Origin: an aff. Roholtiella sp. LEGE 12411 | GTDB lineage: Bacteria; Cyanobacteriota; Cyanobacteriia; Cyanobacteriales; Nostocaceae | Direction of reading: 5' to 3' | NCBI RefSeq assembly: GCF_015206995.1 | Contig: NZ_JADEXR010000034.1 | Coordinates: forward strand, 1 to 49,902 | DNA length: 49,902 nucleotides | Part shown: positions 27,048 to 33,645 of the stretch, one piece after another | Layout of the letters: every line of letters starts with the position of its first letter | Numbering within the stretch: position 1 is the stretch's first letter | The notes under the pieces: model-generated | Told to the model about the DNA's origin: nothing | The model's input: the letters and a program-made list of their open reading frames with translations, nothing else | The model's database searches: none | Translations under genes and position numbers: made by a program

Positions 27048-27075
27048 GTACAGACGCAATTAATCGCGTCTGTAC
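27048..27075. repeat. Dispersed palindromic repeat
   Basis: GTACAGACGC / GCGTCTGTAC pair perfectly around AATTAATC. The sequence belongs to the GTAGAGACGCGATTAATCGC-type palindromes scattered through Nostoc and Anabaena genomes; a related one sits at 38014 and another inside acnB. It may also end the pentapeptide transcript. Confidence 0.55.
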
Positions 27076-27204
27076 AAGAGTTCAGTTGTTCTCCACATCT
27101 TTCCCTCTCTTCAGCTAGGTAATGCCAATCCTTGTGTGGTTAAAAGCATTTTGTTTATTAACAATTCTTTATCATAGGAAAAAAGTCTGTAGATTAATTA
27201 ATCG

Positions 27205-28386
27205 ATGCTTACCCGTATTCAAGACTTAGCAGCAAAATTAGCGCCCCGTTTAATTGAAATTCGCCGCCATATTCACTCTCATCCAGAACTCAGCGGTCAA
27301 GAGTATCAAACAGCAGCCTTCGTAGCTGGTGTATTATCTTCCAGTGGTCTGCATGTGCAAGAGGGGGTTGGTAAAACAGGTGTTATCGCAGAACTGCAAG
27401 GTACTAGCCAAGATAACCGTTTATTGGCAATTCGCACTGATATGGATGCGTTGCCAATTCAAGAACGCACCTGTTTAGAATACGCCTCTCGTGCAGAAGG
27501 AATTATGCACGCCTGTGGTCACGATGTCCATACTACAGTGGGTTTGGGAACAGCAATGGTACTGTCCCAAGTAGCAGATGAATTGGGTGGTAAAGTGCGG
27601 TTTTTATTTCAGCCGGCAGAGGAAATTGCCCAAGGGGCAAGCTGGATGGTGAAAGATGGGGCGATGGAAAATGTCTCAGCTGTATTAGGGGTTCACGTTT
27701 TCCCTTCTATACCCGCAGGGTCTATTGGCGTGCGTTACGGGGCATTGACGGCTGCTGCTGATGATTTAGAGATTATCATAATTGGTGAATCTGGGCACGG
27801 GGCGCGTCCCCATGAGGCGATTGATGCAATTTGGATTGCTTCGCAAGTAATTACCACACTGCAACAAGCTATTAGCAGGACGCAGAATCCGTTACGTCCT
27901 GTAGTATTGAGCATTGGGAAGATTAGTGGTGGTAGAGCGCCGAATGTAATTGCTGATAAAGTGCAGATGTTGGGAACTGTGCGATCGCTCCATCCCGAAA
28001 CCCGTGCTCATCTTCCCAACTGGATTGAAAACGTTGTGGCTAATGTCTGCCATACTTATGGGGCAAGTTATCAAGTTAATTATGGCCAAGGCGTGCCCAG
28101 CGTGCAAAATGATTATGCCCTAACGCAACTTTTGCAATCATCTGCCGAAGAAGCTTGGAGTAGCGATCGCGTCCAAGTTTTACCTGAACCTTCCCTAGGT
28201 GCTGAAGATTTTTCTATTTATTTGGAACATGCCCCCGGTTCTATGTTTCGCTTAGGTGTAGGCTACAAGGATAGAATTATTAATTACCCATTACACCATC
28301 CCGAATTTGAAGTTGATGAATCTGCGATTCTCATCGGGGTTGTAACTATGGCTTATGCTGCTTACAAATACTGGCAACAAGATTAA
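27205..28386 (+). CDS. M20 family amidohydrolase (aminoacylase/IAA-amino acid hydrolase-like)
   Basis: A 393-residue zinc-dependent amidohydrolase of peptidase family M20, subfamily D. Metal-binding and catalytic blocks are present: DMDALPIQ, HACGHDVHTT, PAEE (general base Glu), VLGVHVFPSIPAGSIG, and the C-terminal HHPEFEVDE. GESGHGARPHEAIDA marks the dimerisation domain. Such enzymes cleave N-acyl or indole-acetyl amino acids; the substrate here cannot be read from sequence. No signal peptide. The ATG start fits the family. The 3' end overlaps, on the opposite strand, the tail of a broken tyrosine recombinase. Confidence 0.9.
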   Translation: MLTRIQDLAAKLAPRLIEIRRHIHSHPELSGQEYQTAAFVAGVLSSSGLHVQEGVGKTGVIAELQGTSQDNRLLAIRTDMDALPIQERTCLEYASRAEGIMHACGHDVHTTVGLGTAMVLSQVADELGGKVRFLFQPAEEIAQGASWMVKDGAMENVSAVLGVHVFPSIPAGSIGVRYGALTAAADDLEIIIIGESGHGARPHEAIDAIWIASQVITTLQQAISRTQNPLRPVVLSIGKISGGRAPNVIADKVQMLGTVRSLHPETRAHLPNWIENVVANVCHTYGASYQVNYGQGVPSVQNDYALTQLLQSSAEEAWSSDRVQVLPEPSLGAEDFSIYLEHAPGSMFRLGVGYKDRIINYPLHHPEFEVDESAILIGVVTMAYAAYKYWQQD

Positions 28387-28893
28387 ATACGAAATCTATA
28401 AGGTTTTGAGACAACTTAACCAGCTTTTTGAGTAGCAAATGAGTAGCACACCACTCAAAAATCTGGGCATCCGAATTAACGACGTTTGGGTGGCAGTAGT
28501 GCCTTAAAACGGTTTCCACCTCGTCACCAATCCAGAGCGCAACCTTATCCGGGCTGATGCCGCTGCTGATTGCCCAAGTTGTAAAAGTATGCCGCGTGCT
28601 GTAGGGCTTGAGGTAGTAGGGTATTTTGCCTTGCTGTACTAGTTCCTTGACCACCCCACCGGGCGATCGCCCGGTAACTGCTCAATATAGTGGTCTTTTC
28701 TAGTTGAGCTGATTGAAAGTTGGTAAATTTCTCCCAAAGTTCTTGTAAGTCATACCTGTACTTAGCTTCAGGCTTTTTTTAGCTCATCAGGTAATCTGAT
28801 TTCTTTAGATCCCCTAAACTGGTAGCCCTCCAAGGATGGATCGAATCGCTGCAAAGCGATATCATTGGCGATCGCCGACTGTACCGTTCAAGT
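28346..28893 (-). pseudogene. Broken tyrosine recombinase (phage-type integrase)
   Basis: Three pieces of one integrase lie in order on the minus strand. First (28768-28893): NDIALQRFDPSLEGYQF and LPDELKKA, ending at a stop. Second (about 28676-28766): AKYRYDLQELWEKF and FQSAQLEKTTIEQ, the core-binding domain, in another frame. Third (28346-28654): STRHTFTTW, DEVETVLRHY and HPN, the catalytic His-Arg region and nucleophile Tyr. The first shift lies in a run of seven A; six A would restore the frame. Between the second and third pieces most of the catalytic domain is missing, and the junction is an 18-bp HIP1 palindrome (28658-28675). No integrated island is visible. Confidence 0.7.
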
Positions 28894-28900
28894 CACCGCA

Positions 28901-29068
28901 CTATTGTCCGACAACCGTACTATGTCCTTGAAGAAAACTAAGAGCTTGTTCAATAAATTGGAGAGCATTTATACCGCCAAAAACATTTTCAATCTCAGAA
29001 CTTGGCAAGCTCTGAATCTCCATTCCGTTTTCGGGATAGCTAAGGTCTGAAATTACAATTTTAGGCAT
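28901..29068 (-). CDS. Small peptide with double-glycine-type leader (putative RiPP/bacteriocin precursor)
   Basis: A 55-codon ORF starting MPKIVISDLSYPE. Residues 21-32 read LPSSEIENVFGG, fitting the L-x-x-x-E-(L/I)-x-x-(V/I)-x-G-G leader motif cut by peptidase-containing ABC exporters. The proposed mature part, INALQFIEQALSFLQGHSTV plus three residues, is hydrophobic and amphipathic in appearance and has no Cys, so lanthionine chemistry is unlikely. MxxIxISDL openings are, as I recall, typical of Nostoc leader peptides. Against it: no Shine-Dalgarno, no exporter or modifying enzyme nearby, and a decayed integrase next to it. It could be an orphan precursor or chance. Confidence 0.45.
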   Translation of the reverse strand: MPKIVISDLSYPENGMEIQSLPSSEIENVFGGINALQFIEQALSFLQGHSTVVGQ

Positions 29069-29337
29069 TTTAGTTTGCTTGCTATTAAAATTTTGATGCT
29101 AATTAATACAGAAGTATTATTTATAGTGTTGTTATTAACAACATAAATGCTTGTACGATACTTTTAAATATGCCTTTAGATAGATTCTAAAAAACTGCAT
29201 TATGGGATATGTAGATATATGAAATACAATGTAGATCAATAGTAATAATTGCCACTCACTTCTAGGGTTTATACTGCTACTAAATTATTTGTGATTGTTA
29301 TCATGACGGTATGCAGATGTAAAAGGAAATATCAGTC

Positions 29338-29967
29338 ATGTTTGCACTCGTTTCTCCAGACAAGACTCAATTACCCCCTGGTGCTGTAGTGCGCTTAATC
29401 GCTAGTTGGCAAGAGTATCAGCATTTATGTGACCAACGGGGAGATGGGTCAATTCCGCGGATCAAATATCGCAATGGAGAAGTATTGCTGATGTCGCCCT
29501 TACCAGTACACGGTCGAGATGCTAACCTACTGGCTGACGTTGTTAAAGTACTATTGGATCATGATGGACGAGAATATGACGCATTTACACCCCTTACTAT
29601 GAGCTTACCCCAAGAAAGCGGCGTTGAGCCAGATTATTGCTTTTATATCGATAACTGGCAAGCAGTGTCTGGGAAAAAACGCATCGACTGGCAACAAGAT
29701 CCACCACCCGATTTAGTAATTGAAATTGATGTTACCAGTTATTCTAATCTACAGGATTATCTTCCCTATCGTGTTCCTGAAGTTTGGTTATTCAAAAATC
29801 AACAGTTATTAATTCACCACTTACAAGGTGATGATTACCAACTGCAAACCAACAGCTGTTATTTTCCCAACTTTGATTTGTTAAGTGCCATCGCCCGTTG
29901 TGTACAAATTGCTTATGAACGCAACACTAGCGTTGCCATCCGCGATCTCAAACAAGGCTTAAAATAA
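29338..29967 (+). CDS. Uma2 family (DUF820) restriction-endonuclease-fold protein
   Basis: A 209-residue protein of the Uma2/DUF820 family, PD-(D/E)XK-fold putative nucleases that are very numerous in cyanobacteria. Visible family blocks are GEVLLMSPLPVHGRDANLLA (about 48-67), SLPQESGVEPDYCFYI with the metal-binding Asp, and PPDLVIEIDVTS (about 121-132), followed by VPEVWLFK. The Lys of PDEXK is not obvious after EID, as in many family members. A wider biological role is not established. The ATG at 29338 has AAAGGAAA upstream. It heads the accessory stretch, and gene remnants follow. Confidence 0.85.
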   Translation: MFALVSPDKTQLPPGAVVRLIASWQEYQHLCDQRGDGSIPRIKYRNGEVLLMSPLPVHGRDANLLADVVKVLLDHDGREYDAFTPLTMSLPQESGVEPDYCFYIDNWQAVSGKKRIDWQQDPPPDLVIEIDVTSYSNLQDYLPYRVPEVWLFKNQQLLIHHLQGDDYQLQTNSCYFPNFDLLSAIARCVQIAYERNTSVAIRDLKQGLK

Positions 29968-29975
29968 TCCTATAG

Positions 29976-30251
29976 TTTCCTAGTGATCGTAGCGCAACTA
30001 ACGCACACACCGGACTGCATCAAGCTATCCATGAACTGCGTCATGGATCAAACGACGCACGTTTGAGGATTATTGCTGGCCATCGCTTTGGGCATAGCCG
30101 TCAAAAGTCTAACTACTTGATTGCAGCTGATGTCTACGAGATTTGGACAACAATTTGTTGTGCAAATTTGCCACCTGAAGATTTGACAACTTGTAAAGTG
30201 AGTGCTGTAGTCAACCTCTACATATTTGATACAGCATTTGGCTATGCGTAG
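29976..30251 (+). pseudogene. Gene remnant, unrecognised
   Basis: An open stretch of 92 codons begins at no standard start after an in-frame stop and ends at TAG. It includes AIHELRHGSNDARLRIIAGH and ADVYEIWTT, with good protein-like composition in its first two thirds. Only an internal TTG (30063) could start it. I read it as the 3' end of a gene whose beginning is lost, but I cannot name the family. Confidence 0.3.
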
Positions 30252-30750
30252 GTGCAGTTGGCATGAGTTGACCAGCTCCTTCTCTACGAGAGGCTGCGCC
30301 AACGGGGCGGGAACAGGGAATAGAGAACAGGGAGAAGAACTAGCCCCGAATATTGGATACAAGCCCCTTAATTGATTAATGGAAAAAATCAAATACTTGA
30401 AACCAGATGGCGCAAGCCACGAAGTTTCAATGCGTCCTTATATACAGCACCTAATTGGAATTATGGGGATTCCCCTGTTGCCTACAAAGGCTCAGGCGAC
30501 CACCACCAGATAGTATTAAGTTTAGGCTGCATAATTATGAATAAGGTTTCCGCAGAGTAAAGAGTGATAGCGAAGTGCAGCAACCTCTTGACGACCAGAC
30601 ATCAGGAGATTGCTGAGTTTTTACGGACACGCTACACGTAGTTTACTTCCCCGTTGCGTTAGCTTCCCGCAGGGTAGGGGTACGCAATAACAGATAAATT
30701 TTTAGTCATCATAATATAATACAGATGTATTTCTTATTCCTCAGTTAATT
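30252..30750. other. Decayed intergenic region with dispersed repeats
   Basis: No credible gene. Two blocks of Nostoc-type dispersed repeats stand out from the AT-rich background: CTTCTCTACGAGAGGCTGCG (near 30279-30298), and a stem TTGCGT/ACGCAA (30654-30659 with 30682-30687) enclosing CTTCCCGCAGGGTAGGGG. The promoter of the following gene group must lie at about 30690-30745, which is AT-rich (TATAATA at 30712-30721). Confidence 0.45.
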
Positions 30751-31377
30751 ATGGTACAAACAATCCCAGCGCGGGATATCAGCCTTTATGAACTAGAAGA
30801 AAAATTTGGTTTGCAATTGGTTACAAATGCTGATTTTTTCACGGAATGGACAAATGATTTACCATCGTTGAATGATGCAGAAAATTTATCGCTCGAACGA
30901 GTTAAAAGTAACTATTTAAATTTAACTCAACGTCGTCCAATGTCAGAAGAAGCGGTGAAGATGGTAGTGCTATCTCCACTGCTAGATTTAGCAGGTTTTT
31001 ATCAGCCACCTTTTGAAATTGAAACGGAAAAATCTACTGATATCTCTGCTGTAGATGAAAGCATAATAGTCAAAGGTAATATTGATGTTTTAGTAATTCA
31101 AAAACGTCTAGTGGTACTAGTTATTGAATCTAAAAGCACTAAATTTGATGTCTTAACCGCATTACCCCAAGCACTTGCTTATATGCTTGATACTCCCAAT
31201 ATTGAACAACCAACTTTTGGGTTACTTGTCAACGGTAGAGAGTTTGTTTTTGTCAAACAAGTTCAGCAAGAAAAGCCAAAATATGCTCGTTCTTATGCAT
31301 TATCAATTGAACGGGATGCAGAATTTCAACAGGTACTAAGTATCTTAAAACGCATTGGTCAATTAATTTTGTTGTAG
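30751..31377 (+). CDS. PD-(D/E)XK nuclease-like protein (type I restriction HsdR N-terminal-like)
   Basis: A 208-residue protein whose core resembles the N-terminal nuclease domain of type I restriction R subunits. The catalytic pattern is readable: Glu in PMSEEAVKM, Asp in GNIDVLVI (about residue 112), and VIESKS (Glu-x-Lys, about 127-132), then KFDVLTALPQALAYML. No helicase domain follows and no HsdM or HsdS is near, so it is not a classical R-M system. Such stand-alone proteins are common in cyanobacteria with unknown targets. It is 105 bp upstream of the caspase gene on the same strand. Confidence 0.75.
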   Translation: MVQTIPARDISLYELEEKFGLQLVTNADFFTEWTNDLPSLNDAENLSLERVKSNYLNLTQRRPMSEEAVKMVVLSPLLDLAGFYQPPFEIETEKSTDISAVDESIIVKGNIDVLVIQKRLVVLVIESKSTKFDVLTALPQALAYMLDTPNIEQPTFGLLVNGREFVFVKQVQQEKPKYARSYALSIERDAEFQQVLSILKRIGQLILL

Positions 31378-31482
31378 TCAGCACCTACACATAATATAGC
31401 TAAATACCAGAGCAGAACCTTGTAGACGTGTTGCGGTATGTTCAAAAGCTTGTAGAGCCAGACATATTCTAAAAAATAGAAC

Positions 31483-32526
31483 ATGACAGACGTAATTTTT
31501 ACCAACGGTTATGCATTACTCATCGGCATAGGTGCAGATTTACCCATCACTGTTAAAGATGCAACTGCCATCCGAGATGTACTGATTAATCGTGAACGCG
31601 CCGCTTATCCACCAGCACAGGTCACACTACTCACCGAAACCTCGGCAACTCGGCAAAATATTCTTACAGCTTTTGACCAAATTATCACCAACGTCAATCA
31701 AGATCCTGATGCAACTGTCGTTATTTATTACTCTGGTCATGGTGGACACATCAAGCATACCAATGAATACTTCCTTGTACCATTCGGCTATGATCCTAGC
31801 AAGCACACAGACACGGCCATATCAGGTTTTGAGTTTACCCAAAAGATTGAGGCAATTACAGCGCGGAAGCTGGTAGTTTTATTAGATTGCTGTCATGCTA
31901 GTGGCGTTCCAGCTTTGAAGGAACCAGGAGAAACATTTGTTAAATCACCATTACCTCCTGAATTATTAAATGTACTAGCCACGGGAAGCGGTCGAGTTGT
32001 GGTTGCTTCTTCACGGGAAGATGAATATTCGTATACAGGTCAGCCTTATAGTGCTTTCACAGATTGCTTATTGGAAGCGTTGCAAGGCAAAGCAGCAGTG
32101 AATAAAGATGGCTATGCTCGTATTCTTGATGTTTTAATTTACTTATTTGACCAAGTTCCTAAAAGAGCGTCGGGGCCCCAACACCCGTTTGTTAATAAAG
32201 TGCTGGAATTGGGCGACAATTTTCCCCTTTGCTACTACGCAGGTGGGAGTAAATTTTTACCTGGCGAAACTATAACTATTGAAACTAGTCCAATTTTTAC
32301 TAGCTTAACTGCTGGACAGAAACGACGTTTACAACAGCAATTAGATACACTTCAGGCAGAATGGAATATTCGCAGCCTAAAAATCAAGCTGATGCGGACA
32401 GATTTAGCTATTGAGGCTGGTACAGCAGTAAAGTTTCAATTAGAACAGCAGATGCTTGATGAAGAGGCAAAGCTAGCACATCTTAGCAATGAACTGGATC
32501 AGATTGAGTCTGCATTGCAAGGATAA
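31483..32526 (+). CDS. Caspase-like protease (peptidase C14, orthocaspase) with C-terminal coiled-coil adaptor
   Basis: A 347-residue cytosolic cysteine protease of the caspase clan. The catalytic pair is in place: His86 in YYSGHGGH and Cys137 in VVLLDCCHASG. Orthocaspases usually cut after Arg or Lys. Residues 264-347 form a separate, helical, charged module: RRLQQQLDTLQAEW, then DLAIEAGTAVKFQLEQQ, then ELDQIESAL. The next gene, 58 bp away, begins with a near copy of this module. This matches coiled-coil effector-associated modules that I recall from cyanobacterial conflict and NTPase proteins. That the two pair with each other is inference. No signal peptide or membrane segment. Confidence 0.9.
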   Translation: MTDVIFTNGYALLIGIGADLPITVKDATAIRDVLINRERAAYPPAQVTLLTETSATRQNILTAFDQIITNVNQDPDATVVIYYSGHGGHIKHTNEYFLVPFGYDPSKHTDTAISGFEFTQKIEAITARKLVVLLDCCHASGVPALKEPGETFVKSPLPPELLNVLATGSGRVVVASSREDEYSYTGQPYSAFTDCLLEALQGKAAVNKDGYARILDVLIYLFDQVPKRASGPQHPFVNKVLELGDNFPLCYYAGGSKFLPGETITIETSPIFTSLTAGQKRRLQQQLDTLQAEWNIRSLKIKLMRTDLAIEAGTAVKFQLEQQMLDEEAKLAHLSNELDQIESALQG

Positions 32527-32584
32527 ATCAACACTTTGCAGTTTATACTATCTTTCAAGAGACTAACAGTAGAGTTGCTGGAGA

Positions 32585-33412
32585 GTGAATATAAACCAAC
32601 GACAGCGATCGCAAAAACAGCGAGATACCCTTCAAGCCGAGTGGGATCTCAGAAATGAGAAGTTAAAGCAGTTGCGGTTGGCTTTAGCAATTGAGGCTGG
32701 GGCTGCTGTTAAGTTTCAGTTACAACAACAAATCCAAGCTGAGGAAACAGAACTGAAACGGTTAAATGATGAATTAGATACAATCGAGCAAACTCTTTAC
32801 ACAGTGAATTTGGTCAAGTCTCCTACAATTGAACCAGCTCCTGACACGCCCAATTTGGTCAAGTCTCCTCCAATCGAGCCACCTCCTTCGCCGCCAATTG
32901 TAGTCAAGTCTCCTATTGTTCCATTGAAGGCAGACTACCACCAACTCCGCGATTTATTGGAAAAAAAAGCATGGCAAGAGGCAGACCAAGAGACAGTTCG
33001 GATTATTCTGCAAGTTGCTAAGAGACAAAAAGAAGGCTCGTTAAAAGCTAAGGATCTCAAAAATTTTTCCTGCTCAGATATCTGCATGATTGATCAACTT
33101 TGGATAGAAGCTAGTCAATATCAATTCGGCTTCAGTGTACAAAGAAACATCTGGTTTAGCGTTGATGGACAACCAGGCAAGTTTGATCCTCCAATCTTTC
33201 GTAACTTCGGGGATAGTGTAGGTTGGCGAGTCAATGATGATTGGTTAAGACATTATACGAGCTTAAATTTTTCCCAAGCTGCTCCAAAAGGACATTTGCC
33301 ATCTTTGAGATTCCCTCATGATGAAGACGGAATCAATTGGTTTGGGGCATGGCAAGATAATTTCAAAGGCTTCTTGACTCTTGTGGAAGATTGTTTGTCG
33401 CGCTCCTCTTGA
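32585..33412 (+). CDS. GUN4 domain protein with N-terminal coiled-coil adaptor
   Basis: A 275-residue protein in three parts. Residues 5-72 form a coiled-coil module (RDTLQAEWDLRNEKLKQLRL, AIEAGAAVKFQL) homologous to the C-terminus of the preceding caspase. Residues 77-112 are a Pro-rich linker with repeated LVKSPxIEPxP. Residues 116-272 are a GUN4 domain (DYHQLRDLLEKKAWQEADQE, IDQLWIEASQYQFGFSVQ). GUN4 domains bind porphyrins such as protoporphyrin and, in the classical protein, stimulate Mg-chelatase. Fused to an adaptor beside a protease it may act as a tetrapyrrole or light-stress sensor; that is inference. The start is GTG at 32585; an in-frame stop lies shortly upstream. Confidence 0.88.
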   Translation: MNINQRQRSQKQRDTLQAEWDLRNEKLKQLRLALAIEAGAAVKFQLQQQIQAEETELKRLNDELDTIEQTLYTVNLVKSPTIEPAPDTPNLVKSPPIEPPPSPPIVVKSPIVPLKADYHQLRDLLEKKAWQEADQETVRIILQVAKRQKEGSLKAKDLKNFSCSDICMIDQLWIEASQYQFGFSVQRNIWFSVDGQPGKFDPPIFRNFGDSVGWRVNDDWLRHYTSLNFSQAAPKGHLPSLRFPHDEDGINWFGAWQDNFKGFLTLVEDCLSRSS

Positions 33413-33645
33413 TTGTAAGGTGGCGCACAAATCTGATTCCAAAAGTCGCTTGCGATCGCATGGGGTGCGTAAAATAACTGAACTCAATTGTTAATAAACC
33501 CTGACTTTGCCGCTATTTTTACGAAATTTTACGTAAAAAGTGGGAACAGCGGTGATTTTACTATATGTCATTATCCAGAGAACTGAAATCTAGTAATTAA
33601 GCTTCAAAATTGGTCGGAAGTAGTGCTCCTCTATCCAAAATTATT

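Noticed and set aside
28865-29050. 61-codon plus-strand ORF
   Set aside because: It lies antisense to the integrase fragment and the double-glycine-type peptide ORF, and its start falls in a HIP1 site; no family resemblance.
30372-30560. 62-codon ORF in the repeat-rich gap
   Set aside because: No ribosome-binding site, no homology I recognise, and it lies within decayed DNA.
28346-30750. Prophage or integrated island
   Set aside because: Only one broken integrase is present, with no phage structural genes, no tRNA and no recognisable attachment repeats.
30751-31377. Type I restriction-modification system
   Set aside because: Only the nuclease-like N-terminal domain is present; there is no helicase domain, HsdM or HsdS nearby.
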